Source: an uncultured Duncaniella sp. (GTDB lineage Bacteria; Bacteroidota; Bacteroidia; Bacteroidales; Muribaculaceae). Taken from it: a stretch of DNA of 13,778 nucleotides. A program made the position numbers and the translations under genes. Positions 8,001-13,778 of the stretch are shown here, in pieces. A model generated the notes under the pieces. That model made no database searches, was not told the origin of the DNA, and was given only the letters and a program-made list of their open reading frames with translations. The stretch spans positions 1 through 13,778 of the forward strand of contig CAJULW010000042.1 in the NCBI GenBank assembly GCA_910587515.1, in the 5' to 3' direction. The first letter of the stretch is position 1; each line of letters begins with the position of its first letter.

Positions 8001-8530
8001 GGAAAATGGTCACGACGACACGTTCCTACATAATAGCCACGGCCACGGCCATGATCAACGAAGCCGCTATGGCCGAACGCGCGGATTCGATCACGGCAAA
8101 CGATTCTGACCGCAAAAAACTTGAAGAATTCAAGGCTGACCGCTATGCCAAAGCTCTCGAACTCGTGAAACTCGTAGAAGAGAAACTCCCGGAATCAGCT
8201 TCGCCTTTCGCAGTACAGATCCCACAGCAAATGGCACAGATCTACGCGCGAGTCGGAATCGCTACCGGCAACCAAGAAGCATCGAACCACGCTGTGGAGC
8301 TTCTTGAGAAAGAAATACTCCGCTACGCGTCCAATGTAAAATACTATCAAAGCCTAAGCCCGTGGCAATATGCAACCCTGCCACTTAACGACCGCTTCAT
8401 CGAAACATATTATATGGTATATCTCCTACAGGATCTCAGCGATGCGGGAGGTGATGTGGAGAAGATGATCGACCGTCTGACCGCCATGGGAGTCAACTTC
8501 GACCGTATCGTTTCAATCCTACAGCAATAA
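5033..8530 (+). CDS. DUF2723 multi-pass membrane protein, GT117-like putative glycosyltransferase
   Basis: An 1165-residue integral membrane protein. Residues ~10-200 are the DUF2723 domain with TMEM260/GT-C features: SFWDCPEFI with Asp35 and Glu38 in the first extramembrane loop, GHPPGNPIFML (49-59), and an EGEVYAF segment (145-151). Multiple hydrophobic segments fill ~10-370 and a second group lies at ~575-720. A long soluble C-terminal part (~720-1165) contains the family block NGIIFTNGDNDTFPLWY and a helical tail. The family, GT117 in the carbohydrate-enzyme classification, includes human TMEM260, an O-mannosyltransferase. By inference this protein moves a lipid-linked sugar onto an extracytoplasmic acceptor, plausibly in the Bacteroidota general O-glycosylation system, but the acceptor cannot be read from sequence. 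The whole-length layout is typical for Bacteroidota members. Confidence 0.88.
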   Translation: MKKYQIINNSLGWLCFFIAAVTYMLTIEPTASFWDCPEFISQGYKLEVGHPPGNPIFMLAARFFVNFAFGDVSKVAMMVNTMSALLSAATILLLFWTITHLVKRLIVKDDAKEVSLVQMLVIFGSGICGALAYTWSDTFWFSAVEGEVYAFSSFCTALVFWLILKWENRASMPHSDKYLILIAYVIGISIAVHLLNLLCIPAIALVIYYRLCNNTTAKGSLITLAVSAVVVGLILYGLVPGFIEVSQYFELFFVNVLGCSYNVGVLIYAILAVGCFIWAIRALYRQKSVTEIRLSVILSIFFSGIPFIGESMLIPVIIMGALIAYLFMAKKLPVRILNLVVMSIFVIFIGYSSYALLLIRASANPPMNQNAPDNVFALASYLNREQYGERPLFYGQTHQSSVVYEVNDNGEVSPMFKEGKALYAKTVKTSPDQPDRYVVTGHKKDYIMAPELNMIFPRIYSGQHAAAYSDWIGGLKGKPVSATQYVRNGETLQTQDKIKPTMGESLRFFLVYQLNHMYWRYFMWNFAGRQNDIQGNGEVNHGNWISGIPFIDNPRLGDQSLLPASDGKDNKGHNVFFMLPLLMGIIGLGWQAFTSKRGIEQFWVIFFLFFMTGIAIVLYLNQTPTQPRERDYAFAGSFYAFAIWLGMGVAGLWALVRELFGKTKKLPAQTMEAAPQSDVENAKECKASLAGAIFACVIGLIVPLQMVSQTWDDHDRSGRYVTRDFGMNYLDSVDENGIIFTNGDNDTFPLWYAQEVEGHRTDVKVVNLSYLTTDWYANQVKHPSYEAPGIETLAKPEDYGYERMNFSYFDAECDTTPVNIFTALRQVYDPKSSENAWNAPMMKYNNFFIPVDIPAAVKAGRITEEEAAVADTSIEANMANDRDASRHGGLSLSQILSLDILATSVKNGWKHPIYFASTVPSDYYVGLQPYLRSTGMAYEVTPLRNEENSDKDISAVNTEKAYRNITEKFRWGGLDKVTDPSQIYLDETVRKMVTTTRSYIIATATAMINEAAMAERADSITANDSDRKKLEEFKADRYAKALELVKLVEEKLPESASPFAVQIPQQMAQIYARVGIATGNQEASNHAVELLEKEILRYASNVKYYQSLSPWQYATLPLNDRFIETYYMVYLLQDLSDAGGDVEKMIDRLTAMGVNFDRIVSILQQ

Positions 8531-8590
8531 TTATTATAGGTATTCATATTTTAATGAAGGCCAAAGACGTATAACAGATCTAATATTGCA

Positions 8591-9208
8591 ATGTGGATTG
8601 AACAACCACCATTCTTCTACCGCCTTCTTTTCACGGAAGCCATCTGGCGCATACTTCACCGTGGAAAGAAGGTGGTTTATCTTACATTTGACGATGGCCC
8701 TATCCCGGAGGAAACCCCATGGGTGCTTAACGTACTCGACCGCTACGGAATAAAAGCCACATTCTTTATGGTCGGTGACAATGTCCGTCGCTATCCCGAA
8801 GTGTTCGAGGAGGTGAAACGACGCGGCCACTCTTATGGTAACCATACTATGCATCATCTGCAGGGTATCAAAGAGTGCGCCACCAGATATTTCCGCGACA
8901 TAACTGAAGCAGACCGTCTGATCGGTTCCACGCTGTTCCGCCCGCCACATGGCATCATATCGCCATGGCAGACTAAACTTATAAAGCGTCATTACAATAT
9001 AATTATGTATGACCTTGTGACACGGGACTATTCCAAACACCTAAACGGAGAAGACGTCTTGCAGAACGTGAAACGTTATGCACGCAACGGTTCTATCATC
9101 GTGTTTCACGACTCGCTGAAAGCTCACCATAATATGCGTTACGCCCTACCCCGTGCCATCGAATGGCTGAAGGAACAAGGCTACGAGTTTCTGCCACTTC
9201 CCATGTAA
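8591..9208 (+). CDS. Polysaccharide deacetylase family protein (CE4 / NodB homology)
   Basis: A 205-residue carbohydrate esterase 4 domain protein that removes N- or O-acetyl groups from a glycan. All the usual motifs are present: TFDDGP (32-37, catalytic base and metal Asp), HTMHH (85-89, metal histidines 85 and 89), RPPHG (117-121), RDYSKH (145-150) in place of the usual motif-4 region, and VFHDS with His173 as catalytic acid. The domain fills almost the whole protein. No signal peptide or transmembrane anchor is visible, so either it acts in the cytoplasm on a precursor or is exported by an unrecognised route. It starts 60 bp after the DUF2723 gene and is 23 bp from queG, so all three are probably co-transcribed. 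Substrate (peptidoglycan, chitooligosaccharide or other) is not determinable. Confidence 0.92.
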   Translation: MWIEQPPFFYRLLFTEAIWRILHRGKKVVYLTFDDGPIPEETPWVLNVLDRYGIKATFFMVGDNVRRYPEVFEEVKRRGHSYGNHTMHHLQGIKECATRYFRDITEADRLIGSTLFRPPHGIISPWQTKLIKRHYNIIMYDLVTRDYSKHLNGEDVLQNVKRYARNGSIIVFHDSLKAHHNMRYALPRAIEWLKEQGYEFLPLPM

Positions 9209-9231
9209 AGACAGTGGAACAAAACTTTTCC

Positions 9232-10212
9232 ATGGACAAATCTGAAATAAAGAAACTTCTTGCCTCCGCAGGCGTATTCAAAATTGGCATAGCTTCCCTT
9301 TCCGACCCTGTAGACAGCCATACAGACGAAGAATATCATCAGTGGATAGCATCCGGACACCACGGAGATATGTCCTATCTGGAAAGATATCACGATATCA
9401 GACGAGACCCTCGGCTGCTTCTACCCGGTGCCCGAAGTCTGATATCATGCGCGTTCAATTATTACACACCTTACGGAAACACCACCTCCACCGGACTGAA
9501 ATGGGCTTCATACGCTCTCGGTGATGATTATCACGAAGTGATAAGGTATAGGCTTGGAAACGTGGCCGAACAAATCATGTCCTCTACAGGAGAGCAATGC
9601 CGGGTGTGCGTCGACACCGCTCCTCTGCGTGAACGCTATTGGGCGGTCAGAGCCGGGGTGGGCTTCATCGGCCTCAACAATCAACTTATAATTCCCGGAG
9701 CCGGCTCGCATTTCTTTTTAGGCGAAATACTGACAACACTTTCGCTTTCGCCTGATGAACCTTGCACGCTCACATGCGGAGAATGTGGCAGATGCGTCAG
9801 TCGATGCCCCGGCCACGCACTGGAATTGTCAAAAAAACCAATCAAAAAAACACACAGCCATATCAATGCCGGAAGATGTCTCTCATATCTCACGATAGAA
9901 CACCGCGGACCACTACCGGAAAACACCATTCTTTCAAACCATATATATGGATGTGACGAATGTCAAAGATGCTGTCCACATAACATCAACCCACCGGTGA
10001 CAGAAATAGAAGAATTTTTTCCGCGTCCGGAAATACTCGCCCTCGACACTGTGGATATACGTGATATGCCCCAGGAAAAATTCTCTGCCATATTCCGTCA
10101 GTCGGCAATAAAACGCACCAAACTCACCGGGCTGAAGCGAAATGCTTCACGAATCGTAGAGGAGACAACAAAAAGACCTCTTACAAACCGATCCGACGAC
10201 GGATCAGAGTGA
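9232..10212 (+). CDS. queG: Epoxyqueuosine reductase (tRNA queuosine synthesis)
   Basis: A 326-residue cobalamin- and [4Fe-4S]-dependent enzyme that reduces epoxyqueuosine to queuosine in tRNA. Residues ~1-175 form the cobalamin-binding part, with VDTAPLRERYWAVRAGVGFIG (catalytic Asp128) and SHFFLGEIL (159-167). Two ferredoxin-like cluster motifs follow: Cys182-x2-Cys185-x2-Cys188-x3-Cys192-Pro and Cys241-x2-Cys244-x3-Cys248-Pro, with an extra adjacent Cys247, plus Cys216 in RCLSYLTIEHRG. It lacks the C-terminal HEAT repeats of longer QueG proteins. The frame extends upstream to 9163, overlapping the deacetylase, but the residues before MDKSEIKKLLASAG are not family-like, so 9232 is chosen; an in-frame GTG at 9214 is a weaker alternative. 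The gene ends inside the end of convergent tatD. Confidence 0.94.
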   Translation: MDKSEIKKLLASAGVFKIGIASLSDPVDSHTDEEYHQWIASGHHGDMSYLERYHDIRRDPRLLLPGARSLISCAFNYYTPYGNTTSTGLKWASYALGDDYHEVIRYRLGNVAEQIMSSTGEQCRVCVDTAPLRERYWAVRAGVGFIGLNNQLIIPGAGSHFFLGEILTTLSLSPDEPCTLTCGECGRCVSRCPGHALELSKKPIKKTHSHINAGRCLSYLTIEHRGPLPENTILSNHIYGCDECQRCCPHNINPPVTEIEEFFPRPEILALDTVDIRDMPQEKFSAIFRQSAIKRTKLTGLKRNASRIVEETTKRPLTNRSDDGSE

Positions 10213-10765
10213 GAGGCAACAAACTTTCATCCGTCTCGACAAGGGCACGAGATGATGGTGTCGCAGCCACCGAATCAGGATTGGCATAAGCCCCGAAAGA
10301 AAGATGAAAACCATGACGGACAAGCTCGGAAGCCAATTGAGGCTTACCGCGAAAACCATGGATGATCCACGGTTGCGAAGGTTTCCAAATGCGCCTGAGA
10401 TTTATGATCTCAGAAAAAGCCTTGACTATGTGCAAAATCAAAGGCTTGCGAAGTGACTCGCTCAAATCGAAATGAAACTCCAGAAGCGATGTTTGACGAG
10501 CCAAAATCTCAGATGCGGTGGCAATCGGACAATCAAGCCTGTCACGGATTTTAAGATCAATCCCACATTCACCGACAGCAAGAACCTGCGGTTCTGCGGC
10601 AAGAGCACACAACAGGCGCAAAGCCCTGTCGTCAACCCGAAAAACGTTCCACGGATGAATGCCTACAGAGTAGAGAAATCCTCTTCGCAAATGGACAAGC
10701 GAATCTACCGGGTCAATGTCGATGACAGCATTGGCCCTATGATGATGTGTATGGCAGTCTATCAT
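10181..10765 (-). CDS. TatD family metal-dependent hydrolase
   Basis: A 194-residue TIM-barrel metallohydrolase of the TatD family, members of which are 3'-5' deoxyribonucleases. The metal ligands are all recognisable: CHTHHH (His5, His7), GECGID with Glu66, LILH with His112, IIHGFRG with His136, and ETDES with Asp179. It is shorter than E. coli TatD (about 260), as is usual for Bacteroidales homologues. It is the last gene of the minus-strand run; its start codon overlaps the yidD stop by 4 bp (ATGA), indicating translational coupling. Its last 32 bp overlap the end of queG on the opposite strand. Confidence 0.9.
   Translation of the reverse strand: MIDCHTHHHRANAVIDIDPVDSLVHLRRGFLYSVGIHPWNVFRVDDRALRLLCALAAEPQVLAVGECGIDLKIRDRLDCPIATASEILARQTSLLEFHFDLSESLRKPLILHIVKAFSEIINLRRIWKPSQPWIIHGFRGKPQLASELVRHGFHLSFGAYANPDSVAATPSSRALVETDESLLPLTLIRRRIGL
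10190..10205. repeat. Small inverted repeat in the queG/tatD tail overlap
   Basis: GATCCG-ACGA-CGGATC is a 6-bp stem with a four-base loop lying within the 32-bp overlap of the two convergent coding ends. It could pause transcription from either side, but no T tract follows on either strand, so it is not called a terminator. Confidence 0.35.
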
Positions 10766-10971
10766 GGGACAGGATCATAGCCGGAACCGCCCCAGGGATG
10801 GCAACGGCATATACGCTTTATGGCCAGCCAACCACCATGAAACACACCATGTTTCATTATCGCCTCTATAGCATATTCGCTACAAGTCGGAGAGAATCGG
10901 CAAGAAGGCGGCAACATCGGAGATACGCAAAGCCTGTAAAAACGAATCGGAAGTGTAAGCAATCGTCTCAA
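10762..10971 (-). CDS. yidD: Membrane protein insertion efficiency factor YidD
   Basis: A 69-residue YidD protein. The family pattern is complete: an N-terminal amphipathic segment (LLTLPIRFYRLCVSPML), SCRFSPTCSEYAIEA with Cys24 and Cys30, a KHGVFHGGWLAIKRICRCHPW segment and the terminal GGSGYDPVP. The protein acts at the inner face of the cytoplasmic membrane alongside YidC. It overlaps rnpA upstream and tatD downstream by 4 bp each (ATGA), so three consecutive genes are translationally coupled. The rnpA-yidD adjacency is conserved widely in bacteria; yidC is not in this window. Confidence 0.95.
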   Translation of the reverse strand: MRRLLTLPIRFYRLCVSPMLPPSCRFSPTCSEYAIEAIMKHGVFHGGWLAIKRICRCHPWGGSGYDPVP

Positions 10972-11360
10972 TCCTGTTGATCAATAGAGGTTGATATACG
11001 GGTAAGCGCACGGCACAGAGCCTTTTCGACATCCTTATAGGGAAGTATCTCGGAAGACACGTATATAAACGCGATGTCAAGAGAAATATCGCGTGGAATA
11101 AGATGACGGTTAAGCCTATAAGCCTCCCTGATCCTACGGCGCATCCGCACGCGGTCTACAGCGTGACGCAATCTTTTCTTCGGTACTGACACAAGAAATT
11201 GCGGACAGTCCGCAGAACGACGTGAGATATTGTGACGCCACAAAACCCTCAAGGGAAAAGCCATTATAGACCGAGCAGCGGGATTGCTTCGGTCAAATAA
11301 CTGTCCGATCGCAATCTCGCTGCGTAATTTTTCTATTTTATATAATCGTAGGCCAAGCAT
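10968..11360 (-). CDS. rnpA: Ribonuclease P protein component
   Basis: A 130-residue basic protein that binds the RNase P RNA and helps it recognise the 5' leader of pre-tRNAs. The signature RNR region is DRVRMRRRIREAYRLNR (residues 69-85), preceded by QFLVSVPKKRLRHAV (54-68), which is the usual strand-helix lead-in. The N-terminal LRLYKIEKLRSEIAIGQLF matches the family's start, so the ATG at 11360 is accepted; 27 bp separate it from the hemD stop. Unlike the common rpmH-rnpA arrangement, rpmH is absent and hemD precedes it. Confidence 0.93.
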   Translation of the reverse strand: MLGLRLYKIEKLRSEIAIGQLFDRSNPAARSIMAFPLRVLWRHNISRRSADCPQFLVSVPKKRLRHAVDRVRMRRRIREAYRLNRHLIPRDISLDIAFIYVSSEILPYKDVEKALCRALTRISTSIDQQD

Positions 11361-11387
11361 CAGCCCTGATATTGTAAAGAATCGATA

Positions 11388-12134
11388 TCAATTTTTAGCG
11401 TCTTCCTTAAGGAAGTTTTCAAGAGCGGCCGTCATCGACGGAGCCTTTACAGACGGGGCCTCGAGGTCAAGACGCAACCCCGCGTTTCTCACGGCCTGCG
11501 CAGTAGTCGCTCCGAAGCATCCTATCCGGATATCCTTCTGCTCGAACCCGGGGAAGTTTTTCAAAAGCGAATCAATACCGGAAGGACTGAAAAAGAGCAG
11601 CATATCATAATCGAACTTCTCATCGGGGCCAAAGTCATTCGACACCGTGCGATACATCACCGCTTTCGTATAGTTTATGCCATTTTTGTCAAGAATGCTC
11701 GTATCGTCCTTATGCACATCGGAAACGATATATAGAAAACGCTCTTTTTTATGTTTAACAAGGGAAGGCAGCATTCCGTCAAGTTTACCAGTCTCACCAT
11801 GAAATATCTTACGTTTGCGATAGACGATATATTTCTGCAAATACAGAGCTATAGACTCTGTCGTACAAAAATACTTCATTGTGTCCGGAATAGAGATACG
11901 CATCTCCTCGCACAAACGGAAAAAATGATCAATAGCAGTTCGGGCGGTGAAAATGATTGCCGTAAAATCCGAAATAGCAATCTTCGACTGACGAAATTCC
12001 TTGGCACTAAGACCTTCAACCTTTATGAATGGACGGAATTCAATCTCGACTCCATATTTTTCGGCGATATCGTAATAAGGCGATTTGTCTGACGCAGGTT
12101 TTGGCTGAGAGACTAAAACTTTTTTAACTTTCAC
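11388..12134 (-). CDS. hemD: Uroporphyrinogen-III synthase
   Basis: A 248-residue HemD that cyclises and inverts ring D of hydroxymethylbilane to uroporphyrinogen III. This poorly conserved family is recognised from the N-terminal KKVLVSQPKP, the IIFTARTAIDHFF block, DYDMLLFFSPSGIDSLLKNF and the C-terminal IGCFGATTAQAVRNAGL. An ATG at 12179 would add 15 residues (MHPAFQPLTTLRTQT) that overlap the DUF4271 gene. I prefer the GTG at 12134 because an AAGGA sequence sits 8 bases upstream of it and it puts the family motif KVKKVLVSQPKP at the very start. With that start the gap to the DUF4271 stop (12146) is 11 bp. Confidence 0.88.
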   Translation of the reverse strand: MKVKKVLVSQPKPASDKSPYYDIAEKYGVEIEFRPFIKVEGLSAKEFRQSKIAISDFTAIIFTARTAIDHFFRLCEEMRISIPDTMKYFCTTESIALYLQKYIVYRKRKIFHGETGKLDGMLPSLVKHKKERFLYIVSDVHKDDTSILDKNGINYTKAVMYRTVSNDFGPDEKFDYDMLLFFSPSGIDSLLKNFPGFEQKDIRIGCFGATTAQAVRNAGLRLDLEAPSVKAPSMTAALENFLKEDAKN

Positions 12135-12145
12135 TGTCTGAGTCC

Positions 12146-12955
12146 TTAAGGTTGTAAGTGGCTGAAATGCCGGATGCATCTGAATATTAATACAAGGGGC
12201 ACAATTTCAAGACTGCAAAGATACAAAATAAAATAAATCAACGAGCCAAAATTCTCGTAAAAAAGCCTAAAGCCTTTGAAAATAAATATCAGACGGGCCA
12301 CAAGATAGCACACGACACCGATAACCACCATTATGGAAGCCTCCTCCGGATTGAACAACACCACAAGAGCCGGAACGGTAAGCGATATGCCCAACAGAGC
12401 CTGAGACGCGTTGAACCCTTTGATCCATTGTCTGGCTGAAAAACGGTCTATAAATACATATCCCACCATCCGATATGCGGCAAGCTGCCAAAAGTAGAAC
12501 AGCAGGGCACAGACAGCAATAGCTGCAATCTCCGGAAATACCGGCAACTGGGTGGTAAAACCTGAAGAATTCAATGCGGCATTTATGATAATGCCCTGAC
12601 ATATCGACGTCAAAAGCACAATCGACATCTGTATGCCCGTCTCACTGACAGTCCTGACTCCAAAAGAATCCTCCGTGCGACGTACAGACCAAAGATCATA
12701 AGAAAAATTCTTAAGAAATATCGAATAGTGGCGGACATTGAAGGCGAGCAGGAGGAACACTCCGATAAGCAGACATAAAACCCCCGAATCATAACCAGGG
12801 AGCTGCACTCTCTGTTCAGGGACAATTCCAGACGTATAAGGAACTTTACCAAGTGTCATCGTAAGTTTTTCAGACGCTGACACCGGAGCCTCGTACTCCC
12901 TGCACAAACCGGAACCGAAAGGAACGATCGAATCAATCCGCGCGATGACATTCAT
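12146..12955 (-). CDS. DUF4271 family membrane protein
   Basis: A 269-residue multi-pass membrane protein of unknown function. After a ~55-residue polar N-terminus there are about six hydrophobic segments: ~57-73, ~108-128, ~142-165, ~188-204, ~206-228 and ~235-258. It resembles DUF4271, a Bacteroidota family repeatedly found directly upstream of hemD; the family name is from recalled resemblance and gene context. Its start overlaps the LOG gene's stop by 4 bp (ATGA), so the two are coupled. The neighbourhood suggests constitutive expression but gives no function. Confidence 0.8.
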   Translation of the reverse strand: MNVIARIDSIVPFGSGLCREYEAPVSASEKLTMTLGKVPYTSGIVPEQRVQLPGYDSGVLCLLIGVFLLLAFNVRHYSIFLKNFSYDLWSVRRTEDSFGVRTVSETGIQMSIVLLTSICQGIIINAALNSSGFTTQLPVFPEIAAIAVCALLFYFWQLAAYRMVGYVFIDRFSARQWIKGFNASQALLGISLTVPALVVLFNPEEASIMVVIGVVCYLVARLIFIFKGFRLFYENFGSLIYFILYLCSLEIVPLVLIFRCIRHFSHLQP

Positions 12956-13515
12956 AATTCTACCGACCCTTTAATCACCGACATAGCCACAATTGGATTA
13001 TCCACAACCGTAGCCGGGATCTCCCCGCCCCTCATGAAACCCTTGGATCGCATCTCTTCGAAAAGGCGTATAAGAGAATCGTAATATCCCTCGGCATTGA
13101 CTATGACAACCAGTCCGGAAAAAAGTCCAAGCTGACGCCAGGTCATGATCTCGGCAAGCTCATCGAGAGTTCCGATACCCCCAGGTAACGCCACGGCCGC
13201 ACAAGCCATCGACGCCATTGTCATCTTACGGTGATGCATCGATTCTGTGTCTATGCAACGACTAAGGCGCGGATGATTCCAACCACGCTCCATCATGAAA
13301 TGCGGTAGCACTCCTATGGCCTCTCCTCCGGCATCCACGGCCCCTTCTATCGCAGCCGCCATCATACCTCCGCCACCGCCACCGCATATCAGCGGCAGGC
13401 CCGCTTCAGCAAGAAGCGAGCCCATCAGCCGAGCCACATCAATGTAGCCGGGATCTATGTCCGATGACGAGGCGCAGTAGACAACCACTCCGCAAGTTGG
13501 CGTATTCTGTTTCAT
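12952..13515 (-). CDS. LOG family (TIGR00730) Rossmann-fold nucleotide phosphoribohydrolase
   Basis: A 187-residue LOG-type protein. The family hydrolyses the N-glycosidic bond of nucleoside 5'-monophosphates and in plants releases active cytokinins. Signatures are PLICGGGGGGMMAAAIEGA (41-59), HHRK (94-97, with Arg96), and PGGIGTLDE (111-119) with catalytic Glu119, followed by TWRQLG. The role in Bacteroidota is probably purine nucleotide turnover (inference). It is the first gene of the six-gene minus-strand run. No other in-frame methionine lies before the fold begins, and the start is only 5 bases from a perfect -7 element, so the transcript may be leaderless. Confidence 0.92.
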   Translation of the reverse strand: MKQNTPTCGVVVYCASSSDIDPGYIDVARLMGSLLAEAGLPLICGGGGGGMMAAAIEGAVDAGGEAIGVLPHFMMERGWNHPRLSRCIDTESMHHRKMTMASMACAAVALPGGIGTLDELAEIMTWRQLGLFSGLVVIVNAEGYYDSLIRLFEEMRSKGFMRGGEIPATVVDNPIVAMSVIKGSVEL

Positions 13516-13520
13516 GACTG

Positions 13521-13528
13521 CAAAGTTA
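13521..13528 (-). promoter_or_regulatory. -7 promoter element for the LOG-tatD run
   Basis: The minus strand reads TAACTTTG, a full TAnnTTTG match, with only CAGTC between it and the ATG at 13515. A TTTG occurs 12 bases upstream, too close for a normal -33 element (about 19-21 bases). It is the only promoter-like motif in the 59-bp gap 13516-13574. Confidence 0.5.
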
Positions 13529-13574
13529 GCGATAATAGAGCAAAACGGACATAAAAGGCCCGATAATTTTACCC

Positions 13575-13778
13575 CTAAAGCACAAAGGGTTTTCTCATCA
13601 GAGGAGCGCCCGGAGCACCAAGCACGGATAGAAGAGACGATATCGCTTCACGGGTTTTCGCCCCGAAACACGCGGACAATGCCGAGGCTCCGTTTCCAGA
13701 AGCAGCGAGAGCCACTGACTCAAGCACCCGCATTACGATCACCGACTCCAGGCCCCTGCGAACCAGCCCATGGACAGA
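13575..13778 (-). CDS. Unidentified protein, C-terminal fragment running off the window
   Basis: The minus strand is open from the window end to a TAG at 13575-13577, giving 67 codons that start SVHGLVRRGLESVIVMRVLE and end APGAPLMRKPFVL. The other two minus-strand frames here are broken by stops. The peptide alternates hydrophobic and Ala/Ser/Gly-rich helix-like segments, as a real C-terminus would. I do not recognise the family; the LGAPGAPLMRKPFVL ending faintly recalls the C-termini of dihydrodipicolinate synthase-like enzymes, but that is too weak to call. It is on the same strand as the LOG gene, 59 bp upstream. One plus-strand frame is also open but lacks a start codon and looks compositionally unlike a protein. 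Confidence 0.5.
   Translation of the reverse strand, partial: SVHGLVRRGLESVIVMRVLESVALAASGNGASALSACFGAKTREAISSLLSVLGAPGAPLMRKPFVL

Noticed and set aside
8534..9040. A 168-codon open frame on the minus strand opposite the polysaccharide deacetylase
   Set aside because: It is fully covered by the CE4 gene, whose catalytic motifs are intact on the plus strand; the minus-strand peptide has no recognisable motif.
9163..9231. N-terminal extension of QueG overlapping the deacetylase
   Set aside because: The extra 23 residues are encoded by the out-of-frame end of the deacetylase gene and do not resemble QueG; MDKSEIKK is a typical start.
22..13778. CRISPR arrays, tRNA/rRNA genes and insertion sequences
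   Set aside because: No regularly spaced direct repeats, tRNA-like cloverleaf with conserved arms, rRNA-like stretches or transposase genes were seen on either strand.

Overview
The window is an ordinary-looking stretch of a Bacteroidota (order Bacteroidales) chromosome. Genus level is not readable from the sequence; the moderate GC and gene repertoire would fit Muribaculaceae or a relative, which is inference. Supporting signs are a DUF2723 (GT117-like) giant membrane protein, a DUF4271 protein beside hemD, paired FklB/FkpA-type prolyl isomerases, and several promoters with the Bacteroidota -7 consensus TAnnTTTG in place of an E. coli-like -10 box. The first 21 bases are not biological: they equal the 3' end of the Illumina TruSeq read-1 adapter, so position 1 is a contig end with untrimmed adapter and the first gene is cut by the assembly.

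Layout. 23-607 (+): C-terminal part of a protein resembling the SU10-type phage major capsid family (DUF5309). It meets a convergent gene at a perfect 31-bp inverted repeat (600-664), read as a bidirectional terminator. 677-3063 (-): ribE (riboflavin synthase), fklB-like PPIase, and an FkpA-like lipoprotein PPIase. 3105-3121: a nearly symmetric divergent promoter between ribE and 3151-3735 (+), a PduO-type cobalamin adenosyltransferase that ends in a classic intrinsic terminator. 3883-10212 (+): trpS, the 1165-residue DUF2723 protein, a CE4 polysaccharide deacetylase and queG, closely spaced; the trpS promoter carries an 11-bp inverted repeat over its -7 element. 10181-13515 (-): a compact six-gene run LOG-DUF4271-hemD-rnpA-yidD-tatD, with three 4-bp ATGA start/stop overlaps, tail-to-tail with queG (32-bp overlap). 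13575-13778 (-): C-terminal 67 codons of an unidentified gene running off the window.

Functional picture. Most genes are core: cofactor synthesis (riboflavin, cobalamin adenosylation, tetrapyrrole), tRNA charging, maturation and modification (TrpS, RNase P protein, QueG), envelope biogenesis (YidD, FKBP lipoprotein, DUF2723, CE4). I did not find a convincing undescribed system. No tRNA, rRNA, CRISPR array, insertion sequence or riboswitch is visible. The points most worth a second look are the capsid-like fragment at the contig edge, the long palindrome, the operator-like repeat at trpS, and the apparent leaderless start of the LOG operon.
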